Shown piece by piece: positions 9,170 to 17,795 of a stretch of DNA of 43,211 nucleotides. The stretch lies in the IMG/VR virus record IMGVR_UViG_3300031521_000134, positions 1 to 43,211 of that record. One strand, 5' to 3'. How positions within the stretch are numbered: the first letter of the stretch is position 1; each line of letters opens with the position of its first letter. The notes under the pieces are model-generated. The model saw only the letters and a list, made by a program, of their open reading frames with translations. It was not told where the DNA came from and made no database searches. Source of the stretch: a virus. The position numbers and the translations under genes were made by a program.

Positions 9170-10546
9170 TTAAAGTATTGTTTCAAAATGAGGACACCAA
9201 TTATACATGTCGTGAATTGTTTCGTCCGTATCGGTTGAGATATTTTTAAACGAAAATTTAATTGATTGTGAGTCTCTTAGATTTCCATTGCTTAAATCGC
9301 TACCACCTACACCATTAATCGCATAGGTTAGTTTTTTGCCTGCCGGACTGGAAGAGCATGATATTTTAATGGTATCGGGTGCAGTTAATGTAGCGTTTGT
9401 GATAATGTCAATAAAACTGTTTTGGTTTTTATCGGACACTCCACGTATCTGAAATCCTTTAGAAACGCCTCTATCTTTAACATTAACGGTGTCAAACGTC
9501 AATGGAAGCGAAGGAGCATAGAATTTTAGGAATATATCATTGCCTACAATGTTAGATGTTAATAAATGAATTGGATTCCACCCAACCTGATCTATTACGA
9601 CTCTTTTATAAGCCAATCCACAATAGCCACCAAATAGCTTGCTTCCGGCAGCGGTAAAGTGAGTATTGTCCGCAATTTTAGGAAGATGATAAATAGGGGA
9701 AACAAGATGAACGTCATTCCTGTCAAGGCTTATCTGCAATTGTGCCAAAGAAACTTCGGGATAATGGTAACCTCCGTAAGTGTCAAAAACATGGGTTTGA
9801 TAAAGGAAAAAATTAACATTTTCAGATTGCCCTGTAATTGCCCTAATGTCCGTGTTTAGGTTGTTGAATAGCGCAACCATTGCATTGTAATAATCTATCC
9901 GTGACATTGGAACCCAGTAATCTGTTTCTCCTTGAATCCAGCTAACAGCAGGGCATGAAAATGATTTACCTGCTAAGTTTGCAAGTCTCTTACCATTTAC
10001 CACATCTCTAATTAGTCGCTGATAATAAACTCCCGACGTGTTGGATAGTGTTGCGATATTTTGACCGCCTAAACCGGGAGCGGAAACAAGCACTAGATAA
10101 GAACCAATACCGTCCTCAGATATCATTAATTCATGAATCAAATCAGCTGATCCGCAAGCAGGCGTTTCGCCTCTGTAAGTTGCGCCTACTGGAGTTTCTC
10201 CTTCAATGTAGGAGAATGCAGTTTCGATAGCCGGAACTAAGGCATCGTATATAGTTGCTTGATTTCTGTTTTCCCATACTCTCACGCCTCCGGTAAACAT
10301 CAGCGAATTATATTTTTGTATTGCAGATGCTATGTGCGACTCCCAATCTCCTTGACTCAAAGACTGACCATACTGGATAAACATGTTTATATCTGCACCG
10401 TATTTTTTTGAGGCGTTGTATATTTTCAATCCGTTTTCATCAAGTAAGAAATCGCCATTTTCATCAAGTAAAAAATCAAGGTCTTGGTTCAACAATGCCC
10501 CCTTATTAGCACCAATCACATTTGCATTTATGTTAAGTAATGCCAT
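9170..10546 (-). CDS. SGNH/SASA-type carbohydrate esterase on the tail
   Basis: 458 residues. Residues 60-62 (GQS, in IQYGQSLSQG) give the block I nucleophile serine; residues 203-209 (WIQGETD) match the third block of sialate O-acetylesterase (SASA) and related SGNH hydrolases; residues 293-296 (DNTH, in DNTHFTAAG) supply the Asp and His of the last block. Together they make a complete catalytic set. Residues 24-39 hold a duplicated DFLLDENG. The likely reaction is removal of ester groups, such as O-acetyl, from host surface glycans during adsorption. The C-terminal 140 residues look like a beta-sandwich that may bind sugar. Substrate is not shown by sequence. Confidence 0.75.
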   Translation of the reverse strand: MALLNINANVIGANKGALLNQDLDFLLDENGDFLLDENGLKIYNASKKYGADINMFIQYGQSLSQGDWESHIASAIQKYNSLMFTGGVRVWENRNQATIYDALVPAIETAFSYIEGETPVGATYRGETPACGSADLIHELMISEDGIGSYLVLVSAPGLGGQNIATLSNTSGVYYQRLIRDVVNGKRLANLAGKSFSCPAVSWIQGETDYWVPMSRIDYYNAMVALFNNLNTDIRAITGQSENVNFFLYQTHVFDTYGGYHYPEVSLAQLQISLDRNDVHLVSPIYHLPKIADNTHFTAAGSKLFGGYCGLAYKRVVIDQVGWNPIHLLTSNIVGNDIFLKFYAPSLPLTFDTVNVKDRGVSKGFQIRGVSDKNQNSFIDIITNATLTAPDTIKISCSSSPAGKKLTYAINGVGGSDLSNGNLRDSQSIKFSFKNISTDTDETIHDMYNWCPHFETIL

Positions 10547-10551
10547 GTCGG

Positions 10552-10929
10552 TTATTGTAAATAAAATAATGTTACGGCAGGACTTGGCATAGTAAATGAT
10601 TTCAGCACATATGCGTTATCGCCAGATTTAAACCTCTTCGACACGGCAGTATTCGTAGCATCATCAGCAAATATAACCGATAAGACTACGGTAGAATCGT
10701 CTGTGGTTTCATTGCACAGGCAAAATGGGTTTCCGTCCGGTGCGGTAAAAACTGCATTGGCGAGAGTTGTTATGGGCGCACCCTTTCTGCCTTGCATCGT
10801 AGATGGCAGGTCTGAAAGGGATAGAATAGTACATTTACCGAGAAGATCGGGATTATTGATAAGTCCAATAGTGTTTATGACTGTTCCGGCTGGGATTGCT
10901 CCGTATGCGACGTTTAGTTTTGCTTTCAT
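10552..10929 (-). CDS. Small tail-module protein of unknown function
   Basis: 125 residues starting MKAKLNVAYGAIPAGTVI. The product is hydrophobic-polar alternating, without long helices, and looks like a single beta domain. It sits between the collagen-like protein and the esterase, so a role as an adaptor or fibre cap in the distal tail is possible. I do not recognise a family. Confidence 0.5.
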   Translation of the reverse strand: MKAKLNVAYGAIPAGTVINTIGLINNPDLLGKCTILSLSDLPSTMQGRKGAPITTLANAVFTAPDGNPFCLCNETTDDSTVVLSVIFADDATNTAVSKRFKSGDNAYVLKSFTMPSPAVTLFYLQ

Positions 10930-10952
10930 TGCTTATGGATGATTACGAGTGA

Positions 10953-11339
10953 TTATGGATGTAGATATTTATTATATAATATTGCTAATTGGTTATGTTC
11001 TGCCTGTGTCATTAGTGACTTCCCTGCCTCTGCCGTCACGTATTGTCCGGTTGGCTGCTTATTTTTGAAAAGCAGATGATCTTGTGGCGATAGTAATCCG
11101 GCTGTCTGATCTGTGGCGTACCCGATTTTATTGATTAGGGATGATTGAGTTTCGGCGGGTGGACTTATTCCTGCATCTCCTTTATCGCCTTTATCCCCTT
11201 TGTCACCTTTAATGCCGACACCTGCATCGCCTTTATCGCCTTTATCGCCTTTAATGCCTTTATCTCCTTGGATTTCCTTAACCGTTATCGCTACGACATC
11301 GGCAGGCTGTTCTGTTATATTTAATAAAACTGTTTCCAT
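10953..11339 (-). CDS. Collagen-like Gly-X-Y repeat protein
   Basis: 128 residues from the chosen start. Residues about 22-60 are an uninterrupted run of Gly-X-Y triplets (GDKGIKGDKGDKGDAG and a further set), the mark of triple-helical phage fibres. A C-terminal domain with the HQL/HNQLAIL heptads follows. The ORF is open further upstream, but the ATG at 11339 overlaps the stop of the preceding gene (TAATG), which decides the start. The likely role is a trimeric stalk linking baseplate and receptor-binding parts. Confidence 0.65.
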   Translation of the reverse strand: METVLLNITEQPADVVAITVKEIQGDKGIKGDKGDKGDAGVGIKGDKGDKGDKGDAGISPPAETQSSLINKIGYATDQTAGLLSPQDHLLFKNKQPTGQYVTAEAGKSLMTQAEHNQLAILYNKYLHP

Positions 11340-11665
11340 TACTTGCGAGTTATTACGGGTTCTATGATCCAGCTTCCGCCTACCCAAGTTTTTTCGCGTC
11401 CGTCAAGGAAGGATATGAGTACGTCGTAGTAATATGTTCCGGCTTTTAGTTTCGCTACGAATGGCTCTAAGGAAATGGTAAATTCGTTTATATGAATCAA
11501 TTCGTAAGTAGCCAACGCCGGACTATCTGCCGTCTTTCTAACTTGCATAGTTGCGGTAGCTCCGATCAACGAGTAGCTTGGCTCGGCGGGTAATTGAAAT
11601 CTTACCCCCAAGAAGGTATTCCCATAAAAGACTGTTTGGAGATTGTAATTATTTTGAAGGCTCAT
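11339..11665 (-). CDS. BppU N-terminal-like baseplate protein
   Basis: 108 residues. The pattern of a metric beta-sandwich with ATMQVRK, then KAGTYYYDVLISF and a closing GGSWIIEP resembles the N-terminal domain of siphophage upper-baseplate proteins (BppU_N), as best I recall. It is the first gene after the tape measure, separated by 58 nt, and starts a run of distal-tail genes. A near-consensus promoter lies directly upstream, close enough that the mRNA may be leaderless. Confidence 0.5.
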   Translation of the reverse strand: MSLQNNYNLQTVFYGNTFLGVRFQLPAEPSYSLIGATATMQVRKTADSPALATYELIHINEFTISLEPFVAKLKAGTYYYDVLISFLDGREKTWVGGSWIIEPVITRK

Positions 11666-11669
11666 ATCG

Positions 11670-11700
11670 CAAAGTTAATAAAAAAATTGATTTACACAAG
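11670..11700 (-). promoter_or_regulatory. Promoter-like sequence ahead of the distal-tail genes
   Basis: CTTG (11700-11697), a 19-nt spacer and TAACTTTG (11677-11670) fit the Bacteroidota -33/-7 pattern. The predicted start of transcription falls at or next to the ATG at 11665, so a leaderless transcript is possible. It adjoins one copy of the 19-bp repeated motif (11701-11719). Confidence 0.4.
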
Positions 11701-11719
11701 CATTATTTGTTAGTAGCAA
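11701..11719. repeat. 19-bp dispersed motif, copy at 11.7 kb
   Basis: Plus-strand consensus of four copies is CAWTANTTGYTARTRGCAM, with 13 of 19 positions invariant. This copy lies in the 58-nt gap between the tape measure and the BppU-like gene, just upstream of the promoter there. Confidence 0.5.
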
Positions 11720-11723
11720 GTAA

Positions 11724-14700
11724 TTATTGAATTATCACTCGCAGCCCCATTCCAACAGATCCTTTCCCGCCCATCATACTCCTGACGTCTGACATCATGT
11801 TATAGGTATTGGATTCTATTTTCACGAGCTGCGCCAGTGAATTAGCCGTAACTGATCCTGTATTGCTCAGAATTCCCTCGATGCTCTTTAGACTAATGTT
11901 CTGAAGCGATACGTCTCCCCTGACTGCATTCAGTAATGAAGCAAGTAATTGGGCGGTATCTTCTGTGACGCCTTTTATTTCGCCTTGCAGTCCTGTTTTA
12001 GCCTTATCTGTAGTTGGTTTAAATAGATCAAAACCATACTTCTTACCTTCTTCCTGCATTGTCGCCAAGAAGTCGGATGATTGCGTCATAATTCCGCCCA
12101 GTCCTTTGTAAAACTCACTCATCAGCGCAATCGTCTCATTCCCGATCTGCTGTTGTGTAACATTTGGATCGGCATAAACCTGAGTCATTTTCTCCTGAAA
12201 CTTTTTGAAGTAGTCAGCAAGAAATAGACTGTTCATTAAGTCCTGAGTCAGCTTTTCTACTGTTGTTGTAACGCTATCTTTAAAGTCTAAAGAAGCATCT
12301 TTACCGTCACGGAAAGCCTGTACGATAGAATCAGAAAGTGATTGTCCAAGAGAGCCAAATACATTTGTGAGATATTCTGTCATCTGGGCGTAGGCTTCTT
12401 TGGCGGTCTCATCCAACTTAACCAACTGCTCCAATTGCTGTCTGGTTGCCTCGGTCAGCTTATCTCCGGCAAGTAGTGCTTTGGCGCGGTTCACATCAAG
12501 CGTTCCGTCTGCCTTTACGATGTCTTTGTATGTGCTTAATAGACTTGCATAAATCGTTTTTGTTCCCACTGTTATACCCAAAAACTTCTTCCTTTGCACC
12601 CCTGTAACTACTTCTGCGCCGTTTAATTTTTTTACCTCGTCGGAAGATTGGCGTACTGCATCCCTATAAACGCCCATCGCATTTGTGACTCTACCTATCT
12701 CGTCTGTACCGAAAATAGTAGTACCCGAAGCGAAAGCTAATTGCTCGGCCATGAGCAGATTGTTGTACTCGTACTGCATCTTAATGTTATCCATCAAGAA
12801 TTTACGCTTGGCTGTTTGATATTCCGCTTCGGCTTTTATGAGCTTAGTAGCCATCCCAATAACAGACCCAATAATCTTAGCGGGATCTCCAGAAGCAATC
12901 GCACCAACCATATCCACCAATGCTCCACCAAACTCAATGGCAATATTCATGTCATCGGCAAAGTTCTTCAATCCCGTATTGCCCGTAGCTTCACCAAGTT
13001 GCCCTAATGCATCCGCGAGAGGTGAAAACATTCCGATAACTTCAGACATGCCATCGGTAACTTTCTTAAATCCTTCTTTTGATTTTTCACCCCCCTTAGA
13101 TATGTCGGAAAATCCCTGAGAAATCTTTTCAAAAGGATTATCCTTAAGCATATCACCTTTTAGCTTCTCGATCTGCTTCCTTAGTTTCTCTATTTGCTCT
13201 TGGGTGAGCTGTACGTCTTTGCCATCAACTATAACAGAGAACTTGCCTTCTACGGCTTTTTGTCCCTCAGTCTGTTTTAACATATCCTCGGTAGCCGCCA
13301 CGATAGATTTCATTTTGGCAAGAGTATAGTATTCCATGTCAGAATACAGATCCTTATACAATTGAGTGGATGCCAATATGGTTGCGTCAACTTCGGCTAT
13401 TGCGGATGCTTCTGCGTTTTTGATGTTGATCAGCATCGCCTCCCGTTCTTCTTGGGATTTTATAGTAATGTCGTTATCTACATCGTTGAGTTGCTTTGCG
13501 AAGGTCTTATGTATTGCCAATTTCTTTGCCTCGCTCGATCCGTATTCATCCTTCAACTTCATCATGCGAGAAAGCGTGTCGGTGTAGTTGGATTGGTCGT
13601 AGGCTTTTAGGGTATCAAAAGAACTCTTCAGTAATTTTATTTCCTCTTCGCCAAAGTTTTTTAGACTGTCTTTTGGGAATAAATCCTCGAACATTTTCCC
13701 CATAAGGCTCGCTGGCATACTTACAGTCAGGTCTTTCTGAAGTGTGGATATTTGCTTCCTTAATAAATCCCTCACATCTGCCCCTTCAAAATCCACCCCA
13801 AAAGAAATCTTCATTGCCAGCTTTTTATCTCCGGTAATATCTTCGACCATTTTCGCTAAGTCAAATTTCTCTTTGTTCTGATCGAGATATTCTTGGGCAT
13901 CCTTTAGTAGCTGATCGAAAGAATCTATTATGCCATCTTTTTTGAGTCCTTCAATATCTTTCTTTACTGCGATGGTGGCTTCTTTTGCAGAGCTGCTACT
14001 TCTAACTTTTAGTTGGTTATACATTCCGGTCAGTTCTGTCAACCCAGAATCAGTCGTGCTTATCTTAACTGTCGGATACTGCTCCTGCGCAGTTGCCAAG
14101 GCCTTGTCTGTACCCATAACTTTCCGGTACTCATCAAATGCTTTCTGAGCTTCTTTGATTAGGGCGATCTGATCCTTTAACTGCTCTGCTATTGGGTCTT
14201 TTGCTTTGTCTGCATCTTTTTTCTTTTCAGTCCATCCCAATAATTGCTCGGCAATAGCACGGTAAGCCACTGATATTTTTTTTGCGTCATCAATTTCTTT
14301 TGTGGTGTAGATTCCTTTTTTGGTTTCTGCCATCAACTTATACGCCTCTTCGGTTTTTTTTACCTCGGATATAATATCGCCACTGACTTTCTCTATATCT
14401 TTGTTTTCTGGGAATACGGTATCTATACTTAACCCAGAAACCTTAAAAGCACCTAATCCCTGAACTTGTTGTTTTAATCTTCCAAGGGAATCTATCAATG
14501 GATTTAGCGATTTGGCATCGCCCTCAGCTTTCGACGCCTTATCCTCCATTCCTAATATTCTCCACGCAGCCGCTTCGTCTAACAGCCCCTTTATTTTTAT
14601 ATCGCGTATCTCAATATCCTTCTGGTTGCTGTTTGCGGAGTTTTTTACCGCATCCACAGAATCTATCGTGGCTTTTCGGATTCCCTCGATTGTGGCATAT

Positions 14701-16853
14701 GATGTTTCATTTACTTTTCCCCATATAGATATGGATTCAGATACGTCGTCTATGCCCTTTTTTGCACCTTCTGTTGCGGAGGAAAAATCTTGCAGTCCAG
14801 AAATTATCGTAGAGACCGTAAATGAGGATTTATCCATGCTGAACTCAGCCATTTTAGATTTGCCCTTCGTGATCCCCGCAATGGTGGATTCAATATATTT
14901 TGCTAATGCGTCTGAGTTTTTGAGTAGTTCGGGATTATTTTTTATGTCACCAAACATTTTCCCTATGATCAGAGATGAAAGCTCGCCCTTAACCCCGATA
15001 TTAGACAGTGCCTGTTTTATATCTTGGGTTGCAGATGTTACCCCTTTAGATAACTCATCGGTAATTTTAGTAGATGCGTTTTGATACGCCTTGGCTTTTG
15101 CGTTCTCATATATTGCGTCATTTACCCCGCTTAATGCTTTGGTTATCTCATCATACGTCATGCTCTCTGTTAAGAGGTTCTTCAGATATGGGCTGGCTAT
15201 GTTGTTTAGTTCGGTGATTATCTGCTTTCTTTGAATAGACATCATATTGGCATCCCTTAGCCTGTCCGTTAAAAGCTCTAAATGAATTATCTGGGCATCT
15301 GCGCTTCCTTTTTCCTCGTCTTTTATTTTGTTTAGTGCATTTTCAAGTTCGTGGGCATTTTGATACACATTATAAAGAACCACCCCTAACCCAACCAAAG
15401 CGGCAACTGCTGCGCCGATCCAATTAGCCTTCATTGCGGTATTTAGTCCGGTCTGTGCGGCAGTTAGTGAATTCGTAACGACAGCAGCTCTCGCCTGAGC
15501 AATTGATAACAGCGTAGAGTTTTGAGCCAATAAAACATATGAAGCTGCATTTAGCTTATTCCATGCCACCGATACCATAGTTGCGACTTTGAATGCGCCA
15601 TAGACTGCAATAACAGTTTTCAGCGTGTCGGCTATGTCTTTCCAATTAGACATGAGCTTAAACAGCGCATCTGCCCCTCCTTTCATTATTACATCATTAC
15701 CCTCGCCGATACCATTTAACATGATCATGTAGGCATCCTTTAAGTTGGCAAGTTTACCGGCTAAAGTTTCGGATTGCTTCTTCTGCATCTCAAAGAACAT
15801 TCCACCAGAAGATGTGAGCTGCGTGAAAATCTCATCCACATCCTTAAATGAAACCATCTTCTTTGAAATACGCGAAAAGACATCTCCTGCCGATACTACA
15901 GTACCTTCAAGTTTAGTAAACTTAGTAGCAAGCATATCTATGATCGGAATCCCCGCTTCGGTGAACTGCCTAAGCTCCTGACCTCTGAGTACGGTAGCAG
16001 CCTTAACCTGTCCATATGCGAGAATGATCCTATTCATATCTACGCCAAGTCCGGCAGATACATCAGCAAGTCTGGTCAGTGTACCATACAACTTATCTGT
16101 TTCAACCGAGAAGGCTGCCAACTGTTTAGTATCTCTTAGTAATTCTGCGAATGTAAATGGAGATACAACCGACAATGTTTTGACCTGAGAGAATATTTTA
16201 TCTGCGGCTTCTTTGTCTCTGGTGATGGCGCGTAAAGCCACCTGTTGTAATTCAAATTCTCCACGGACTTCTGCCATTTGCTTGATGAAAGCAGTAATAC
16301 CAACAATAGTAAATGCCCCACCAAGAGTAGACGCAAGCTGCATGGCTATTCCACGCTGGGTAATAAAAGCTCGGCTTGTGATTCCAGAATGATTCGCTAA
16401 GGTTTGCTGCGATCTGGATGCCGCATTAGCGGCAGTTGTTACGCGGGAGTGAGAAGCGGCTGCTTGGTTCTGGGCAATTATGAGTCGTTGCGCAGAAGTT
16501 AGGGCGGCGTTGTTGGATATGGCTTGAGCGTTTCCTAATGTCTGCTGTGCGGCAGTATTGCGCTGATTTATGCCTACTGCTTGCAGGTTGGTTATGTTTA
16601 GTGCGGCTTGTGATCTCGCTCTTACATCTGCTGCTTTTGCTGCGGACAGATCAGCCTTAGCCAACCTTTCAGTGGTTAGCGCATTTTTGGCTGTAATCCC
16701 CGCTGATTGACTCGCTAAAGCCAAATTCGCCTTGGTTATGGATGGATCAACCAGAGCGGCGGTTATTTTTGCTTTTGCCTTTGCCAACTGTGCGTCCAGT
16801 TGTGATTCGTCTACTCCTAACGTATAATGCAAATCGCCTAATGAGACACCCAT
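11724..16853 (-). CDS. Tape measure protein
   Basis: 1709 residues, the largest gene, in the expected place after the tail-assembly chaperones. Residues 1-190 are Ala/Gln-rich helix. Residues about 195-345 match the tape-measure N-terminal domain (VALRAITRDKEAADKIFSQV, then SPFTFAELLRDTKQL and LRGQELRQFTEAG). Hydrophobic stretches near 475-495 (AAVAALVGLGVVLYNVY) and in the Gly/Ala-rich region near 1350 could insert in membrane during DNA entry. At roughly 0.15 nm per residue it predicts a tail near 250 nm. No lytic domain was recognised inside it. Confidence 0.92.
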   Translation of the reverse strand: MGVSLGDLHYTLGVDESQLDAQLAKAKAKITAALVDPSITKANLALASQSAGITAKNALTTERLAKADLSAAKAADVRARSQAALNITNLQAVGINQRNTAAQQTLGNAQAISNNAALTSAQRLIIAQNQAAASHSRVTTAANAASRSQQTLANHSGITSRAFITQRGIAMQLASTLGGAFTIVGITAFIKQMAEVRGEFELQQVALRAITRDKEAADKIFSQVKTLSVVSPFTFAELLRDTKQLAAFSVETDKLYGTLTRLADVSAGLGVDMNRIILAYGQVKAATVLRGQELRQFTEAGIPIIDMLATKFTKLEGTVVSAGDVFSRISKKMVSFKDVDEIFTQLTSSGGMFFEMQKKQSETLAGKLANLKDAYMIMLNGIGEGNDVIMKGGADALFKLMSNWKDIADTLKTVIAVYGAFKVATMVSVAWNKLNAASYVLLAQNSTLLSIAQARAAVVTNSLTAAQTGLNTAMKANWIGAAVAALVGLGVVLYNVYQNAHELENALNKIKDEEKGSADAQIIHLELLTDRLRDANMMSIQRKQIITELNNIASPYLKNLLTESMTYDEITKALSGVNDAIYENAKAKAYQNASTKITDELSKGVTSATQDIKQALSNIGVKGELSSLIIGKMFGDIKNNPELLKNSDALAKYIESTIAGITKGKSKMAEFSMDKSSFTVSTIISGLQDFSSATEGAKKGIDDVSESISIWGKVNETSYATIEGIRKATIDSVDAVKNSANSNQKDIEIRDIKIKGLLDEAAAWRILGMEDKASKAEGDAKSLNPLIDSLGRLKQQVQGLGAFKVSGLSIDTVFPENKDIEKVSGDIISEVKKTEEAYKLMAETKKGIYTTKEIDDAKKISVAYRAIAEQLLGWTEKKKDADKAKDPIAEQLKDQIALIKEAQKAFDEYRKVMGTDKALATAQEQYPTVKISTTDSGLTELTGMYNQLKVRSSSSAKEATIAVKKDIEGLKKDGIIDSFDQLLKDAQEYLDQNKEKFDLAKMVEDITGDKKLAMKISFGVDFEGADVRDLLRKQISTLQKDLTVSMPASLMGKMFEDLFPKDSLKNFGEEEIKLLKSSFDTLKAYDQSNYTDTLSRMMKLKDEYGSSEAKKLAIHKTFAKQLNDVDNDITIKSQEEREAMLINIKNAEASAIAEVDATILASTQLYKDLYSDMEYYTLAKMKSIVAATEDMLKQTEGQKAVEGKFSVIVDGKDVQLTQEQIEKLRKQIEKLKGDMLKDNPFEKISQGFSDISKGGEKSKEGFKKVTDGMSEVIGMFSPLADALGQLGEATGNTGLKNFADDMNIAIEFGGALVDMVGAIASGDPAKIIGSVIGMATKLIKAEAEYQTAKRKFLMDNIKMQYEYNNLLMAEQLAFASGTTIFGTDEIGRVTNAMGVYRDAVRQSSDEVKKLNGAEVVTGVQRKKFLGITVGTKTIYASLLSTYKDIVKADGTLDVNRAKALLAGDKLTEATRQQLEQLVKLDETAKEAYAQMTEYLTNVFGSLGQSLSDSIVQAFRDGKDASLDFKDSVTTTVEKLTQDLMNSLFLADYFKKFQEKMTQVYADPNVTQQQIGNETIALMSEFYKGLGGIMTQSSDFLATMQEEGKKYGFDLFKPTTDKAKTGLQGEIKGVTEDTAQLLASLLNAVRGDVSLQNISLKSIEGILSNTGSVTANSLAQLVKIESNTYNMMSDVRSMMGGKGSVGMGLRVIIQ

Positions 16854-16854
16854 C

Positions 16855-17292
16855 TTATTGATTATTAAGTAGTTCGTCGCCGTTAAGCAACTTTGTTAAA
16901 TTTATTTCTTCGCCTTCCTTCTCTTTCTGGCTTGCCAAGTATCGCTGATATATCTGCTCGTTGGCAATAACGGAATCATCGTAATCCTTTTTAGTATATG
17001 GATGATCAGAGCTTTTGGTTTTCTTATAATCCATTCTGGCTATGTCAGAACCGATTATGGCTATTTTAGCGTTGCTAAGAACACACCTGTAAACATATTC
17101 TTCGATCACCACCATTCCCCAAAATAACCGCAAGGGAGCTAATACATGCGGATATTTATCACCAATCGCATACTTTATTCCAATGAAGGTACGTGCAGGT
17201 ATTGCCCTGCCTCCGTCTTGGTCATCGTCATCAATGTATCCATCATCATTGCAGAGAATCCCATACTCATGTAAAATCCTATCTCCGCCATT
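16855..17292 (-). CDS. T part of the tail-assembly chaperone, reached by -1 frameshift
   Basis: This frame stays open from the ten-A run at 17291-17300 down to 16855 without a stop, although the upstream gene ends at 17175. It is -1 relative to that gene, so slippage on the A run joins 121 codons of the G frame to 145 codons of this one, giving a fusion of about 266 residues (16855-17654). No ATG appears until about 17115, deep in the frame, which argues against independent translation. G/GT pairs made this way precede the tape measure in lambda and many other long-tailed phages. GT helps load tail-tube subunits on the tape measure and is absent from virions. Confidence 0.75.
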   Translation of the reverse strand, partial: NGGDRILHEYGILCNDDGYIDDDDQDGGRAIPARTFIGIKYAIGDKYPHVLAPLRLFWGMVVIEEYVYRCVLSNAKIAIIGSDIARMDYKKTKSSDHPYTKKDYDDSVIANEQIYQRYLASQKEKEGEEINLTKLLNGDELLNNQ

Positions 17293-17654
17293 TTTTTTTT
17301 ACCCTCAGCTATAATTGGCTGTAACTGTTCAAAGTCATATTGCTTGACGTAAAATAGCCATCTCCAATGTATTGCGTGAAAGAATTTGATAGTCCAAAAA
17401 TTATTTAAGATTACATATGACGCCACTTTTGCGGGAACTTTTATCTTGGTAGCCATAAATTTCACCAAATCCTTTGCCTCTATGTCTTTTGGTATTTCAT
17501 TGTCCAAAAACGTTTGACTGATCTTGTTGGTGGTGTACGGCTTCATCCATGTGATTTGGTAGGACTTTTTTGTTCTTGGAATCTCAACCTTCGTCGGAAG
17601 GTTTTGATCAATACTTATAAGTTCTTTTTGTGCTGATTTTGATGGCTGCTTCAT
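17175..17654 (-). CDS. Tail-assembly chaperone G
   Basis: 159 residues between the major tail protein and the tape measure, the usual place of gpG. Residues 25-115 form the main domain (PRTKKSYQITWMKPYTT at its start). Codons 119-121 are AAA AAA AAA followed by ATG, inside the ten-A run; most ribosomes stay in frame and finish at 17175 with the Met-rich segment MSMGFSAMMMDTLMTM. A fraction should shift -1 to make the longer GT form. Its own promoter-like sequence lies upstream at 17692-17723. Confidence 0.75.
   Translation of the reverse strand: MKQPSKSAQKELISIDQNLPTKVEIPRTKKSYQITWMKPYTTNKISQTFLDNEIPKDIEAKDLVKFMATKIKVPAKVASYVILNNFWTIKFFHAIHWRWLFYVKQYDFEQLQPIIAEGKKKMAEIGFYMSMGFSAMMMDTLMTMTKTEAGQYLHVPSLE
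17291..17300 (-). promoter_or_regulatory. Ten-A slippery site for -1 frameshifting
   Basis: On the coding strand GGT is followed by ten A and TGG. Runs of this length cause ribosomal -1 slippage on AAA AAA and can also cause RNA polymerase slippage; either one would feed the T frame. The site is at codons 119-122 of the G gene. Confidence 0.75.
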
Positions 17655-17671
17655 CTTTTATTTGTTATTGT

Positions 17672-17690
17672 CAATAATTGCTAATAGCAC
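17672..17690. repeat. 19-bp dispersed motif, copy at 17.7 kb
   Basis: Second copy of the motif CAWTANTTGYTARTRGCAM, two bases downstream of the -7 element of the promoter at 17692-17723 in the minus-strand sense. It continues into TAAACATA exactly as the copy at 42.77 kb does. Confidence 0.5.
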
Positions 17691-17691
17691 G

Positions 17692-17723
17692 TAAACATAC
17701 ACAAAAAAAACCACATAATCAAA
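17692..17723 (-). promoter_or_regulatory. Promoter-like sequence for chaperone and tape measure
   Basis: TTTG (17723-17720), 20-nt spacer, TATGTTTA (17699-17692); one mismatch to TAnnTTTG. It overlaps the terminator-like hairpin behind the major tail protein gene, so termination and restart seem to share the same 30 bases. Confidence 0.45.
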
Positions 17724-17763
17724 TGTGCCATAAAAGGAAGGGGCATGGCATTCACCACACCCC
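17703..17763 (-). terminator. Terminator region after the major tail protein gene
   Basis: Two hairpins occur in minus-strand sense. The first, 17763-17740, pairs GGGGTGTGGT with GCCATGCCCC around a 4-nt loop (three wobble pairs). The second, 17727-17712, pairs CACAT with ATGTG and is followed by G and eight U. The pair would limit read-through from the highly expressed tail-tube gene into the chaperone genes. Confidence 0.6.
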
Positions 17764-17795
17764 CTATTGAGAAGAAAAGAAAGTCTCCTATACTA

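Noticed and set aside
11150-11290. Tandem DNA repeat as a separate element
   Set aside because: The repetition is explained by the Gly-X-Y codons of the collagen-like gene.
14512-15084. 190-codon plus-strand ORF opposite the tape measure gene
   Set aside because: It is antisense to a well-supported gene, has no promoter, and its Ser/Phe/Pro-rich product is what reverse reading of Lys/Glu/Gly-rich coding gives.
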